Assembly (NCBI GenBank): GCA_024642505.1
Contig: JAHEAZ010000004.1
Location: 44,676 to 108,675 of the forward strand
DNA from: Gammaproteobacteria bacterium
GTDB taxonomy: Bacteria > Pseudomonadota > Gammaproteobacteria > Steroidobacterales > Steroidobacteraceae
Direction: 5' to 3'
Length of the DNA: 64,000 nucleotides
Program-made: the position numbers and the translations under genes
The notes under the pieces: model-generated
The model's input: the letters and a program-made list of their open reading frames with translations, nothing else
What the model was told of the DNA's origin: nothing
Databases searched by the model: none
Shown: piece after piece, positions 1 through 13,296 of the stretch
Layout: every line of letters begins with the position of its first letter
Position numbering within the stretch: position 1 is the first letter of the stretch

Positions 1-1
1 A

Positions 2-1342
2 GCCTGTGGCAAGACGCCGCCTCCGGCGGGGCCCGAAACCGTGCTCGGGCATGCGGCGAAGCATTTAGATGCCACCTATCAGTGCCCGATGCACCCGGAG
101 GTGACCTCGGACGAGCCGGGCAAGTGCCCCATCTGCGGCATGACCCTGGTGCCGATCGAGTCCGCCGAGGCGGAGCCCCAGCCCCGACCCCAGGAACGAA
201 GGCTTCTCTACTACCGTAACCCGATGAACCCCGCGGTGACCTCGCCGGTCCCCCGCAAGGACGAGATGGGGATGGACTATGTGCCGGTCTACGTCGAGGC
301 GGGAGACGACAACACGGGCACAATCCAGTTGTCTGCAACCATGGTCAACAACCTCGGGGTGCGCACCGTTGCCGCCCACCGGGGGCAATTGGATACGGGC
401 ATCCAGACCATCGGCACCCTGGCCTACGACGAGCGGGGCCGGATCGAGGTCCGCGTGCGCGCGGAAGGCTATGTGGAGCGCCTCTCGGTCCGGGCCGAAG
501 GAGAATCGGTCAGCCGCGGACAGTCGTTGTTTGCCGTGTTCTCGCCGAAGCTTGCCGCCGCCCAGCGCGAGTACCTGCATGCCATCGTGTTAGGTGACCC
601 GGCGCTTGTCAGCGCCTCCGCCGGCCGGCTGCAGGCGCTCGGGCTCGATGCCGCAACCATCGAGCAGCTACGGGCCACGGGCAAGGCGGCCGAGCGCGTG
701 ACCTATCACGCGCCCGAGGACGGCGTGGTCACCATGCTCGGCGTACGGGAGGGCGCACTGGCAGAGCCCGGGATGAGCGCCATGACCGTGGTCCCCATTT
801 CCAGGCTATGGGTCGTTGCCGAGATTCCGGAGGCAGATGCGGCGCGCGTGAGCAAAGGCGCGCCTGCGAAGCTTGCGTTCCCGGCGCTGCCGGGACAGCG
901 GGTCGAGGCGCATGTGCTGGAACTGCTGCCGCAGCTGAATGAAGCGACGCGAACGCTGCAGGCGCGGCTCGAGCTGGACAACCCTGGTCGCAGGCTGGCG
1001 GCGGGCATGTTGGCGAACGTGACCATCGAGGGCGATGCTGGCGGCGAGTCCCTGATGGTGCCGATCGAGGCACTGATCCGAACCGGGCGAGCCGAACGCG
1101 TGATCGTCGCGCTCGGTGACGGTCGCTTCGTCGCGCGCGACGTGACCTCAGGTCGGGAAAGTGGCGAGGACATCGAGATCGTAAGCGGAATACGGCCTGG
1201 CGAGGAAGTCGTCGTCTCCGGACAGTTCATGATCGACTCCGAGTCGCAAGTGCGCTCGAGCCTGCGTCGCTACGAGAAGCCACAGGCGACGACGGAGCAT
1301 GCGGCGAATGATCAGGGCGCAATGCCGGAGCAGGGCAAATGA
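2..1342 (+). CDS. cusB: CusB-type RND periplasmic adaptor (partial, 5' end outside window)
   Basis: Membrane-fusion subunit of a tripartite copper/silver efflux pump; it links the inner-membrane RND pump to the outer-membrane channel in the periplasm. The frame is open to the window edge. The first residues read A-C-G-K, which looks like a lipobox cysteine, so the true start lies upstream and the protein is probably a lipoprotein. Two heavy-metal-binding modules follow: one with CPMHPEV...CPICGMTL and one with NPMNPAV...DEMGMDYVP, the usual Met-rich second copy. After these come the barrel-sandwich (lipoyl-like) and beta-barrel parts typical of HlyD/CusB adaptors. The stop overlaps the cusA start as ATGA. 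The internal GTG at 41 should not be taken as the start. Family assignment is firm; copper or silver as substrate follows from the metal modules. Confidence 0.9.
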   Translation, partial: ACGKTPPPAGPETVLGHAAKHLDATYQCPMHPEVTSDEPGKCPICGMTLVPIESAEAEPQPRPQERRLLYYRNPMNPAVTSPVPRKDEMGMDYVPVYVEAGDDNTGTIQLSATMVNNLGVRTVAAHRGQLDTGIQTIGTLAYDERGRIEVRVRAEGYVERLSVRAEGESVSRGQSLFAVFSPKLAAAQREYLHAIVLGDPALVSASAGRLQALGLDAATIEQLRATGKAAERVTYHAPEDGVVTMLGVREGALAEPGMSAMTVVPISRLWVVAEIPEADAARVSKGAPAKLAFPALPGQRVEAHVLELLPQLNEATRTLQARLELDNPGRRLAAGMLANVTIEGDAGGESLMVPIEALIRTGRAERVIVALGDGRFVARDVTSGRESGEDIEIVSGIRPGEEVVVSGQFMIDSESQVRSSLRRYEKPQATTEHAANDQGAMPEQGK

Positions 1343-4300
1343 TCGAAGCCATCATTCGTGCCTCGCTCGCCAACCGGCCGATGGTCCTGTTGCTGGCGGC
1401 GCTGCTCACGGCAGCCGGTGCCTGGGCGATGCTGCGGACGCCCGTCGATGCGATCCCGGACCTGTCCGACGTGCAGGTCATCGTGCGCACGCCGTATCCG
1501 GGTCAGTCGCCCCGCGTAGTCGAGGACCAGGTGACCTATCCCCTGACCACGGCCCTGTTGTCGGTACCAGGCGCCACGACGGTGCGCGGTTACTCGTTCT
1601 TCGGCGACTCGTTCGTCTACGTCCTGTTCGAGGACGGAACGGACTTGTATTGGGCGCGTTCACGGGTATTGGAGTACCTGAGCCAGGCCGCGTCACGGCT
1701 GCCGTCGGGCATCAGCCCGGCGCTGGGTCCCGACGCCACCGGCGTGGGCTGGATCTATCAATACGCATTGGTGGACAAGAGTGGTCGGCACGACCTTGCC
1801 GAGTTGCGCAGCCTGCAGGACTGGTTCCTGAAGTTCGAGCTTCAGGCGGTCCCCGGCGTATCCGAGGTCGCGACGGTCGGCGGGATGGTCAAGCAGTACC
1901 AGGTGGTGGTCGATCCGATCCGGCTGCGGGGCCAGGGTGTGACGCTGGCCGACATCACGATGGCGATCGACCGGGGCAACTCCGAGGCCGGCGGCTCTGT
2001 CATAGAGATGGCCGAGGCGGAATACATGGTTCGCGCCTCGGGCTACATCCGGGGCATCGACGACCTCAGGAACCTGCCGCTCAAGGTGGTCGACCGCGTG
2101 CCGGTGCTGTTGGGCGACGTGGCGGACATCCGCATCGGTCCGGAGATGCGCCGCGGTATCGCCGAGCTCGACGGCAAGGGTGAGGTGGCGGGCGGCATCG
2201 TCGTCATGCGCAGCGGCGAGAATGCGCAAGAGACGATTCGCCGGGTTCGCACCCGGCTGAATGAACTTTCCGCGGGGCTGCCCGAAGGCGTTGAAGTCGT
2301 CGAGACCTACGATCGTTCGGCCTTGATCCAGCGGGCCGTGGACAATCTGCGCGGCAAGCTGGTCGAAGAATTCGTGGTGGTGGTGCTGGTTTGCGCCGTA
2401 TTCCTGTTCCACTTTCGCTCGAGCCTGGTACTGATCATCACGCTGCCGCTCGGCATCCTGGCCGCCTTTCTGGTCATGCACCTGCAGGGGCTCAACGCGA
2501 ACATCATGTCGCTCGGCGGCATCGCCATCGCAATCGGCGCCATGATCGATGCCGGTATCGTGATGATCGAGAACGTCCACAAGAAGCTGGAGCACGAGGG
2601 CGATCAGGGCGGAGACCGCGGTGCACTGGTGCTGGAGGCCTGCCGCGAAGTCGGTCCGTCGCTGTTCTTCTCGTTGATGATTGTCGCATTGTCGTTCCTG
2701 CCGGTATTCGCCCTGGATGCACAGGAAGGCAAGATGTTCTCGCCGCTCGCCTTCACCAAGACCTGGTCCATGGTGGCGGCGGCTTTGCTGTCCATCACAC
2801 TGGTGCCGGTGTTGATCACGCTGCTGGTGCGCGGGCGGATCCGCCCGGAAGGCGAAAATCCGGTGAATCGTGCGGCCATGGCGATCTACCGTCCCGCGAT
2901 CGAACTCGCGCTACGGCATCCGTGGACGGTCGTCGCCGCGTCGGTCGTACTGGTGCTGGCCACGGCCTGGCCGATCTCGCAGCTCGGCAGCGAGTTCATG
3001 CCGGAACTCGACGAGGGCGACCTGATGTACATGCCGACCACGCTTCCGGGCGTCTCGGCCGATACGGTCCGTGCGCTGCTGCAGCAGACCGACCGGATCA
3101 TCAAGTCGGTGCCGGAAGTCGAGCGCGTGTTTGGCAAGGCCGGGCGGGCCGAAACGGCAACCGACCCAGCGCCGTTCGAGATGCTGGAGACCACGATCAA
3201 GCTGAAGCCGCGCGAAGAGTGGCGCGAGGGCATGACGCCGGAAAGGCTGCGCGAGGAATTGGACCGCGTGGTGCAGGTCCCAGGGCTGGCCAACGCATGG
3301 GTTCCGCCGATCAAGACCCGCATCGACATGCTGGCCACCGGCATCAAGACGCCGGTGGGTATCAAGATCACCGGCACGGACCTCGCCCAGATCGAGCGGA
3401 TCGGCCTGGACATCGAACGCACGCTCAATGCGGTGCCAGGCACGGCGTCCGTCTATGCGGAAAGGGCAGCCACCGGCCGCTATATCGACGTCGACATCCG
3501 CCGTGGTGACGCCGCGCGCTACGGACTGAACATTGCCGACGTGCAGGAGGTAGTGGAATCGGCGGTCGGCGGGATGACGCTCGCCTACACGATCGAGGGG
3601 CTGGAGCGGTATCCCATCAACCTGCGCTACCCGCAGGACTGGCGCAATTCAATGGAACGTTTGCGACAGCTGCCGATCGTGTCGCCATCGGGTGCGCAAC
3701 TGACCTTGGGCGACGTGGCAACGGTGGGGATCACTGACGGGCCGTCCATGATCCGCAGCGAGAATGCCAGGCCCTCCGGCTGGGTCTACGTGGACATCAA
3801 GGGCCGCGATCTCGGTTCCTACGTCTCGGAGGCACGGCAGCGCGTGTCAGAGCAGATCGAGTTGCCGGCCGGCTACAGTCTGCGCTGGTCGGGACAGTAC
3901 GAGTACTGGCAGCGCGCGCTGGAAAAGCTGCGCGTGGTAGTGCCCTTTACCTTCGTAATCATCGTGCTGCTCTTGTACCTGAACTTCCGCCGCTTCGGCG
4001 ACGTCGTGCTGATACTGGGCAGCCTGCCCTTCGCCCTGACGGGCGGCCTGTGGTTGCTGTACCTGCTCGGCTACCACCTGAGCATTGCGGTGGCGGTCGG
4101 TTTCATCGCCCTGGCCGGCGTGGCATCGGAGACGGGCGTGGTCATGCTGCTGTACCTGAACCAGGCCTGGCAGCGACACAAGGGGCTCGCCGCCAGTGAG
4201 GGACGGCCGGTAACCGAGACCGACGTGCGCGCAAGCATCGTCGAAGGCGCGCTGCTCAGGCTCCGACCGAAGCTGATGACCGTGCTGACCATCATGGTCG

Positions 4301-4464
4301 GCCTGTTGCCGATCATGTGGGGATCGGGCACCGGATCGGAGGTCATGCGGCGCATTGCCGCGCCCATGGTCGGCGGCATGATCAGCGCGACCTTGCTGAC
4401 GCTGGTCGTGATCCCGTCGGTGTTCCTGCTGTGGAAGCGCCGTGGTCTCAGGGCACGAAGCTGA
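1339..4464 (+). CDS. cusA: CusA-type heavy-metal RND efflux pump
   Basis: Inner-membrane proton-driven pump of 1041 residues, the normal length for the HME-RND family. It exports monovalent copper or silver through the adaptor encoded just upstream. The first transmembrane helix lies near residues 14-30. The proton-relay region reads AIGAMIDAGIVMIEN with Asp near residue 404. The second half carries LAGVASETGVVMLLYL with Glu near residue 931, the pattern of heavy-metal rather than drug RND pumps. Two large periplasmic loops separate two sets of transmembrane helices. Its ATG overlaps the cusB stop by 4 nt, so the two are translationally coupled. Its 3' end overlaps the convergent malic enzyme gene by 17 nt. 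No outer-membrane factor gene is visible here; it may lie upstream of the window. Confidence 0.94.
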   Translation: MIEAIIRASLANRPMVLLLAALLTAAGAWAMLRTPVDAIPDLSDVQVIVRTPYPGQSPRVVEDQVTYPLTTALLSVPGATTVRGYSFFGDSFVYVLFEDGTDLYWARSRVLEYLSQAASRLPSGISPALGPDATGVGWIYQYALVDKSGRHDLAELRSLQDWFLKFELQAVPGVSEVATVGGMVKQYQVVVDPIRLRGQGVTLADITMAIDRGNSEAGGSVIEMAEAEYMVRASGYIRGIDDLRNLPLKVVDRVPVLLGDVADIRIGPEMRRGIAELDGKGEVAGGIVVMRSGENAQETIRRVRTRLNELSAGLPEGVEVVETYDRSALIQRAVDNLRGKLVEEFVVVVLVCAVFLFHFRSSLVLIITLPLGILAAFLVMHLQGLNANIMSLGGIAIAIGAMIDAGIVMIENVHKKLEHEGDQGGDRGALVLEACREVGPSLFFSLMIVALSFLPVFALDAQEGKMFSPLAFTKTWSMVAAALLSITLVPVLITLLVRGRIRPEGENPVNRAAMAIYRPAIELALRHPWTVVAASVVLVLATAWPISQLGSEFMPELDEGDLMYMPTTLPGVSADTVRALLQQTDRIIKSVPEVERVFGKAGRAETATDPAPFEMLETTIKLKPREEWREGMTPERLREELDRVVQVPGLANAWVPPIKTRIDMLATGIKTPVGIKITGTDLAQIERIGLDIERTLNAVPGTASVYAERAATGRYIDVDIRRGDAARYGLNIADVQEVVESAVGGMTLAYTIEGLERYPINLRYPQDWRNSMERLRQLPIVSPSGAQLTLGDVATVGITDGPSMIRSENARPSGWVYVDIKGRDLGSYVSEARQRVSEQIELPAGYSLRWSGQYEYWQRALEKLRVVVPFTFVIIVLLLYLNFRRFGDVVLILGSLPFALTGGLWLLYLLGYHLSIAVAVGFIALAGVASETGVVMLLYLNQAWQRHKGLAASEGRPVTETDVRASIVEGALLRLRPKLMTVLTIMVGLLPIMWGSGTGSEVMRRIAAPMVGGMISATLLTLVVIPSVFLLWKRRGLRARS

Positions 4465-6121
4465 CGTAACTGCCGTCGTACATCTGCCGCAGCATCAGTT
4501 CGTGCAGGTCGCCCGGCCGATCGATGCAGGCGAAGTCGTCGCGGAAAGCGATCTCGGCGACCGCGACGGCAATCTGTGCCGATACTTCCCGGACCCGCGA
4601 TAGCGCAGGGTAGAGGCTTCCCTGTGCGAGGTCCTGTTCGCTGACCGAGTCGGCCAGCGTGCGCGCCGCCACCATGAACATGGCGTCCGTCACCCGCGAG
4701 GACTGCACTGTCACCACGCCCAGTCCAACGCCCGGGAAGATGTAGGAATTGTTGCCCTGGCGCGGCACGTAGCGCCGGCCGGCCAGTTCGACCGGATCGA
4801 ACGGGCTGCCGGAGGCAAACAGCGCGCGGCCGCCGGACCAGGCGTAGGCCTGCTCGGCGGTGCACTCCGCCTTCGAGGTCGGGTTCGACAGCGCAAAGAT
4901 GATCGGCCGCTCGTTAAGGCGGCTCATCGCCTCGATCACGTCCTGGTCGAACGCCTGCGGTGTTGCGCCGACGCCGATGAGTGCGGTTGGCTCAAGCGCG
5001 CGCACCGCGCCGAGGAAGTTGCCCACCGCAGCGTGCGGATGGGCATAGGGCCGCTTGTGCTCTGCCAGATCCCTGCGCCCGGCGACCACCAGGCCTTTCG
5101 AATCGACCATCCAGCAGCGACCCCGGGCGGCGGCCTCGTCCAGTCCGTCATCCATCATGGCCGCGACCAGCAGGTCCGCGATGCCGGTAGCTGCCTCGCC
5201 TGCGCCGAGTGAGAGGAAAGTCTGCTCGGACATGCGCTTGCCCGTGACGCGAAGTGCCGAGAAGATGCCGGCGACGGTTACCGAGGCCGTTCCCTGGATG
5301 TCGTCGTTGAAGCAGCAGATCTTGTCGCGGTAATTCCTGAGCAGGCGGAACGCATTGTGGTTGGCGAAGTCCTCGAACTGGATGACGATCCCCGGGAAGG
5401 ACTGCTGCGCAGCCTCCACGAACTCATCGACCAGTTCGTCGAGCGCCGACCCGGACAGGCGCTTCTGGCGCAGTCCGATATAGAGCGGATCCTCGAGCAG
5501 GGCTTCGTTGTTGGTGCCGTAGTCGAGCATCACGGGAAGACAATGGCGGGGATGCAGCCCGGCACAGGCGGTGTACAGCGCCAGCTTGCCGATCGGGATC
5601 CCCATGCCGTTGGCGCCGAGGTCGCCGAGGCCGAGGATGCGCTCGCCGTCGGTCACCACGATCATGCGTGCGTCACGGTAGGGCCAGTTGCGCATCACCT
5701 CGACCATGCGGCCGCGATCGGCCGCTGAGATGAACATGCCGCGTGGCCGCCTGTAGATGTGACCGAACTGCTGGCAGGCCAGACCCACCGTGGGGGTGTA
5801 GATCACGGGCATCATTTCATCAGGGTTTTCCGTGATCACACGGAAGAACAGGGCCTCGTTCCGGTCGTGCAGCGCCTCGAGCAGGATGTAGCGGGACAGG
5901 TCGGATTCGAGTCGCCGGAAGTTCTCCAGTACCCGGTTGACCTGGTCCTCCTGGGTGATGACGTGCGGTGGCAGGAGGCCGCGAAGTCCCAGCGCGTCGC
6001 GCTCCCGCAGGGAGAATGCCGTGCCCTTGTTCAGCGTTGGGTCGCGCAGCAGTGCGGCACCGCGCGGGAACCATTCGGGCAGTGGGGTCAGCAAGGGGCG
6101 TTGCGGTCTCTTCTGGCTCAT
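4448..6121 (-). CDS. maeA: NAD-dependent malic enzyme
   Basis: Oxidatively decarboxylates L-malate to pyruvate, reducing NAD, in the cytoplasm. The 557-residue length matches the large SfcA/MaeA class. The N-terminal part has MPVIYTPTVG with the catalytic Tyr. The GLGDLGANGMGIPIGK segment supplies the catalytic Lys. Metal ligands are visible in FEDF and FNDDIQGTA. The cofactor fold follows with LGAGEAATGIADLL. The start is supported by a GGGAG element about 8 nt upstream. It is transcribed divergently from fadB across a 183-bp region with a bidirectional -10-like sequence and a strong palindrome. Pyruvate from malate would suit growth on fatty acids, when the tricarboxylic acid cycle must be drained; that link is inferred from gene order only. 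Confidence 0.95.
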   Translation of the reverse strand: MSQKRPQRPLLTPLPEWFPRGAALLRDPTLNKGTAFSLRERDALGLRGLLPPHVITQEDQVNRVLENFRRLESDLSRYILLEALHDRNEALFFRVITENPDEMMPVIYTPTVGLACQQFGHIYRRPRGMFISAADRGRMVEVMRNWPYRDARMIVVTDGERILGLGDLGANGMGIPIGKLALYTACAGLHPRHCLPVMLDYGTNNEALLEDPLYIGLRQKRLSGSALDELVDEFVEAAQQSFPGIVIQFEDFANHNAFRLLRNYRDKICCFNDDIQGTASVTVAGIFSALRVTGKRMSEQTFLSLGAGEAATGIADLLVAAMMDDGLDEAAARGRCWMVDSKGLVVAGRRDLAEHKRPYAHPHAAVGNFLGAVRALEPTALIGVGATPQAFDQDVIEAMSRLNERPIIFALSNPTSKAECTAEQAYAWSGGRALFASGSPFDPVELAGRRYVPRQGNNSYIFPGVGLGVVTVQSSRVTDAMFMVAARTLADSVSEQDLAQGSLYPALSRVREVSAQIAVAVAEIAFRDDFACIDRPGDLHELMLRQMYDGSYVSFVP

Positions 6122-6195
6122 GAATCACTCCCGGCGGGGCCGCGCGAGCCCGGCAAACGTGGATTACCGAGTCGGCGCAGAAATGCGGTGCAGGC

Positions 6196-6234
6196 GATAA
6201 TATCAACGGTTGCCGATCCCCCGCATGCGGGGGA
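6196..6234. promoter_or_regulatory. Divergent maeA/fadB control region with 18-bp palindrome
   Basis: GATAAT at 6196-6201 reads as a -10-like element rightward, and the same spot read leftward gives TATTAT (6203-6198), so it could serve both genes. No convincing -35 box is visible for either. A perfect 18-bp palindrome, TCCCCCGCATGCGGGGGA, occupies 6217-6234. It would lie in the fadB leader, or just upstream of maeA. It could be an operator or an RNA hairpin. It does not match the FadR consensus I know. Confidence 0.4.
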
Positions 6235-6304
6235 CACGTAGTCCGGGTTGCCCGTGCGGGTCGCAGGGTGGCCTCACACCCCTGGAAAGGAACGGAGACT
6301 GCAC

Positions 6305-9666
<3,362 letters not shown>

Positions 9667-9675
9667 TCATCTCAA

Positions 9676-9684
9676 GGGGGGGGG
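9676..9684 (+). repeat. Run of nine G directly before the ATPase start codon
   Basis: Nine consecutive G bases end immediately at the ATG of the P-type ATPase and include its only possible ribosome binding site. A one-base slip in this tract would change the number of G bases beside the start without altering the protein. This could tune translation; slippage is not shown. Confidence 0.6.
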
Positions 9685-11886
9685 ATGCAGTACACCTGTC
9701 CAATGCACCCGGAAATCCTCCGGGACGAACCCGGTATGTGCCCTCTGTGCGGCATGACGCTCGAGCCGGTCGCGGCGAGCACGTCCCACTGGACCTGCCC
9801 GATGCACCCGGAGGTACACGAACAGGGCCCGGGTCACTGTGGCGATTGTGGCTGTGCACTCGAGCCGGTGACGGTCACCGCGGTACTGGATGAGAACCCC
9901 GAACTCGTGGATTTTCGCCGGCGGCTGTGGCTGGCCGTGCCGCTGACGATTGCGGTACTCATTCTCGCGATGGGCCCCATGCTGCTGCCGTCACTCGCAG
10001 CGATCGAGCACGCGGGCTGGGCCCGCTGGGCCCAATTGCTGCTGGCCAGCCCTGTCGTGCTGTGGTCGGGCTGGCCCTTCCTGCGACGCGGCGTGGAATC
10101 GCTCCGGCGCCGACTGAACATGTTCACGCTGATCGCACTCGGTGTGGCGGCAGCCTATTTGTTCAGCCTGGCGGCGCTGCTCACTCCCGGCTCGTTTCCC
10201 GAATCGGCGCGGGACGCGATGGGAGTGGTGCCACTGTACTTCGAAGCGGCGGCTGTCATCGTCACGCTGGTGCTGGCCGGACAGATCCTGGAGTTGCGGG
10301 CGCGGACCAGGACCGGCGCAGCCCTCAGGGCGCTGCTGGACCTGGCGCCCGAGGTCGCGGTGCGGGTCGCTGAAGACGGCAGCGAGTCCGAAGTGCCCGC
10401 GGCCGAGCTTCGCAAGCAGGACAAGCTTCGGGTACGGCCAGGTGCGCGTGTGCCGGTGGACGGTGTGGTCCTCGAAGGGACCAGCAGCGTGGATGAAGCC
10501 ATGGTGACCGGCGAGTCCGTACCGGTACCCAAGGCACCTGGCGACCGCCTGATCGGCGGAACCGTCAACGGCAGCGGGTCGCTGCTGATGTGGGCCGAGG
10601 GGATCGGGTCGGAGAGTACGCTGGCGCGCATCGTTGGCATGGTGTCCGAGGCGCAGCGCAGCCGGGCGCCAGTGCATGCGCTGGCCGACCGCGTGTCGGC
10701 CTGGTTCGTGCCGGCGGTCGTCATCGTGGCGGTCGTTTCCGCGTTGCTGTGGTGGTGGTTCGGGCCGGAGCCGCGCCTTGGGCATGCGCTGGTCGCCGGC
10801 GTGACCGTGCTGATCATCGCCTGTCCCTGTGCGGTCGGCCTGGCGACGCCGATGTCGATGACCGTGGCCATGGGCCGCGGCGCCCAGACGGGTGTGCTGT
10901 TCCGCGAGGCCGGCGCGCTCGAGGCGCTGGCCTCACTCGAGGTACTGGTCTGCGACAAGACCGGCACCCTGACGCAGGGACGGCCGACCGTGGACGGAAT
11001 CCACCTGGCCGCAGGCGTGGAGGAGAAGGAACTGCTGCGCATGGCGGCCGGCATCGCGCAGCAGAGCGACCATCCGCTCGCCAAGGCCGTGGTGGCCGCG
11101 GCGCGCGAGCGCAGGATTCGCCCGCCGCTGGCCCGCGCCGTCGAGTCCGTCACCGGGTCAGGTACGCAGGGCGAGATCGGCACCAGCCGGGTCAGGCTGG
11201 GCAGCGCCGAGTTTGCAGGCGCGGCGGATGCCTTTGCGGACGAGGCAAGCGCTGCGCAGGATTCGGGTGCCAGCCTGGTCTTCGTGTCGGTCGACGGCGA
11301 AGTCAGGGCGCTGCTGACTGCGCGCGATCCGATCCGCCCCGGAACGGCCGAGGCGTTGACGGAACTGCGTGCACTCGGCCTGCAGATTGCGATGCTTACC
11401 GGCGATGGTGAGCGGGCTGCACAGCACGTCGCGGCCGGGCTTGGCATCGATCGTGTGGTGGCGGAGGTAAAGCCAGACGGCAAGGCCGAGGCGATCCGGA
11501 CACTGCAGGCGGGCGGGCTGCGCGTCGCCATGGCCGGTGACGGCGTCAACGACGCACCGGCACTGGCGCAGGCGGACGTGGGCATCGCCATGGGACACGG
11601 TACCGACGTTGCCAAGCAGACCGCCGGCATTACCCTGGTGAAGGGCGACCTGGCCGCGATCGGCCGGGCGCGGCGGTTGAGCGTGGCCACCATGCGCAAC
11701 GTTCGGCAGAACCTGTGGCTGGCTTTTGGCTACAACTCGCTCGGCGTGCCGATCGCGGCGGGCGTGCTCTACCCGTTGCTTGGATGGACCCTGACGCCGG
11801 CATTCGCTGCGGCGGCAATGTCGCTCAGTTCGGTGACGGTCATCACCAACGCGTTGCGGTTGGCGCGAACGCCGCTGCACGGCTAG
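9685..11886 (+). CDS. Copper/silver-translocating P1B-type ATPase
   Basis: Exports monovalent copper or silver from the cytoplasm at the cost of ATP. The 733-residue protein has no classical GMTCxxC domain. Instead the N-terminus has two short metal-binding modules: CPMHPEI...CPLCGMTL and CPMHPEV...CGDCGCAL, of the type also present in the CusB adaptor at 2-1342. The transport-site motif [11 protein letters not shown] has its CPC near residue 380. The phosphorylation motif DKTGT has Asp near 424. The actuator motif is VTGESVP, and [10 protein letters not shown] closes the hinge region. This architecture is that of SilP/CopA-like pumps with a Cys-Met-rich N-terminus. In the second module Cys replaces the usual Met of CGMAL. 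It lies 18 nt after fadA. It complements the efflux pump about 5 kb upstream: this one clears the cytoplasm, Cus the periplasm. Confidence 0.92.
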   Translation: MQYTCPMHPEILRDEPGMCPLCGMTLEPVAASTSHWTCPMHPEVHEQGPGHCGDCGCALEPVTVTAVLDENPELVDFRRRLWLAVPLTIAVLILAMGPMLLPSLAAIEHAGWARWAQLLLASPVVLWSGWPFLRRGVESLRRRLNMFTLIALGVAAAYLFSLAALLTPGSFPESARDAMGVVPLYFEAAAVIVTLVLAGQILELRARTRTGAALRALLDLAPEVAVRVAEDGSESEVPAAELRKQDKLRVRPGARVPVDGVVLEGTSSVDEAMVTGESVPVPKAPGDRLIGGTVNGSGSLLMWAEGIGSESTLARIVGMVSEAQRSRAPVHALADRVSAWFVPAVVIVAVVSALLWWWFGPEPRLGHALVAGVTVLIIACPCAVGLATPMSMTVAMGRGAQTGVLFREAGALEALASLEVLVCDKTGTLTQGRPTVDGIHLAAGVEEKELLRMAAGIAQQSDHPLAKAVVAAARERRIRPPLARAVESVTGSGTQGEIGTSRVRLGSAEFAGAADAFADEASAAQDSGASLVFVSVDGEVRALLTARDPIRPGTAEALTELRALGLQIAMLTGDGERAAQHVAAGLGIDRVVAEVKPDGKAEAIRTLQAGGLRVAMAGDGVNDAPALAQADVGIAMGHGTDVAKQTAGITLVKGDLAAIGRARRLSVATMRNVRQNLWLAFGYNSLGVPIAAGVLYPLLGWTLTPAFAAAAMSLSSVTVITNALRLARTPLHG

Positions 11887-12059
11887 GTTATTGCCGGCAC
11901 GCTGCCAAGGCCACCAGTCGTTCCACGGGGGGAACGCCCAGAGCCACCAGGCAGCCAGTGTCGGAAAACCCCTGCGGGGCGCCATGCCTACAGGTTGCAG
12001 GCGCCCGGCGGAAGCCGCACCCACGGAAACCGCATACAATCGGTGCGGGAGGACACGCC

Positions 12060-13202
12060 ATGTCACGAACCCGGAAGGGCACGCCGCGCCGCGACGGATT
12101 CCGTATGCCGGGCGAATTCGAACCGCACGCCGGCACCTGGATGCTGTGGCCGGAGCGCCCGGACAACTGGCGGCTGGGTGCGAAACCAGCGCAGGAGGCA
12201 TTCGCGGCAGTGGCCGCGGCGATCGCAGTGGCGGAGCCGGTGACGGTGGGAGTATCGGCTTCGCAGTGGGAGAATGCACGGCAGTCGCTGCCCGAGGCGA
12301 TCCGCGTCGTGGAAGTCAGTACCAACGATGCCTGGGTGCGGGACACTGGTCCGACTTTCGTGGTCGATGGCCGCGGTCGGGTGCGCGGTGTCGACTGGGC
12401 GTTCAATGCCTGGGGCGGGCTCGAGGGTGGGCTCTATTTCCCCTGGGACCAGGATGATCTTGTCGCCTCCAAGATCCTCGACATAGAGAGAATCGATCGT
12501 TACCGTGCGCCTTTCGTGCTGGAGGGAGGGGCCATTCATGTCGACGGGCAGGGAACGGTGATCACCACGGAGGAATGCCTGCTCAACCCCAACCGCAATC
12601 CTGGCCTGGGCCGGGCGGACATCGAGAAGGGCTTGCGCGACCATCTGGGCATAGAGAAAGTGATATGGCTCGGCAAGGGAGTCTTCAACGACGAGACCGA
12701 CGGGCATGTCGATAACCTCTGCTGCTTTGTCAGGCCTGGCGAGGTCGCGCTGACCTGGTGCGACGATCGCGACGACCCCCAATTTGAAATCAGCCGCGAT
12801 GCCTGGGAGCGGCTGAGGGAGGCTCGCGATGCGGGCGGCCGGCGCCTGAAGGTGCACAAGTTGCCCCAGCCGGGGCCCTTGCTGATAACCAAGCAGGAGG
12901 CCGCCGGGGTAGACACGTGCGAGGGAACCCGGCCGCGTCAAGCGGGGGATCGGATGGCGGGTTCCTATGTAAATTCCTACATCGCCAATCGCCGTGTGGT
13001 GATGCCGCTGCTCGACCCACGAACGGACGCCCGCGCCCTGCGCATCGTCAAGAGGCTGTTCCCGCGACGCGAGGTCGTGGGCGTCCCGGCCCGGGAAATC
13101 CTGCTCGGCGGCGGCAACATCCACTGCATCACCCAGCAACAGCCGCTGGCACGGGGAGTACGGCTGGTTGCCAGGGCGCGGCCCCGGCGCCGGGCGGCCT
13201 GA
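12060..13202 (+). CDS. aguA: Agmatine deiminase
   Basis: Hydrolyses agmatine to N-carbamoylputrescine and ammonia, a step of arginine-derived putrescine synthesis. I place the start at ATG 12060 (380 residues) because GGAGG at 12048-12052 is 7 nt upstream and the family begins just before the motif [17 protein letters not shown]. The frame is open further upstream but does not look coding. Visible family motifs are [13 protein letters not shown], the metal/substrate-binding [10 protein letters not shown], and the nucleophilic Cys near residue 356 in [11 protein letters not shown]. It stands alone; no carbamoylputrescine hydrolase gene (aguB) lies next to it, so the pathway must be completed elsewhere. 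A TACAAT sequence at 12035-12040 may be a -10 box, but I see no -35. Confidence 0.95.
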   Translation: MSRTRKGTPRRDGFRMPGEFEPHAGTWMLWPERPDNWRLGAKPAQEAFAAVAAAIAVAEPVTVGVSASQWENARQSLPEAIRVVEVSTNDAWVRDTGPTFVVDGRGRVRGVDWAFNAWGGLEGGLYFPWDQDDLVASKILDIERIDRYRAPFVLEGGAIHVDGQGTVITTEECLLNPNRNPGLGRADIEKGLRDHLGIEKVIWLGKGVFNDETDGHVDNLCCFVRPGEVALTWCDDRDDPQFEISRDAWERLREARDAGGRRLKVHKLPQPGPLLITKQEAAGVDTCEGTRPRQAGDRMAGSYVNSYIANRRVVMPLLDPRTDARALRIVKRLFPRREVVGVPAREILLGGGNIHCITQQQPLARGVRLVARARPRRRAA

Positions 13203-13296
13203 AGCTGTCGGTGGGTGACCAGGCCCAGTCGACGGTCCTTCACGTTGTCATGGAGTGCGGGAATCTCTGCCCGCCGCAGTGAAGGCCTTGAATCCG

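Noticed and set aside
1693..2595. 300-residue His/Asp-rich minus-strand open frame
   Set aside because: Antisense shadow of cusA; the His/Asp content is a by-product of reading GC-rich codons backwards.
10155..11699. 514-residue minus-strand open frame, Ser/Ala-rich
   Set aside because: Antisense shadow of the P-type ATPase, with low-complexity composition.
12063..13139. 358-residue minus-strand open frame
   Set aside because: Antisense shadow of agmatine deiminase, no recognisable domain.
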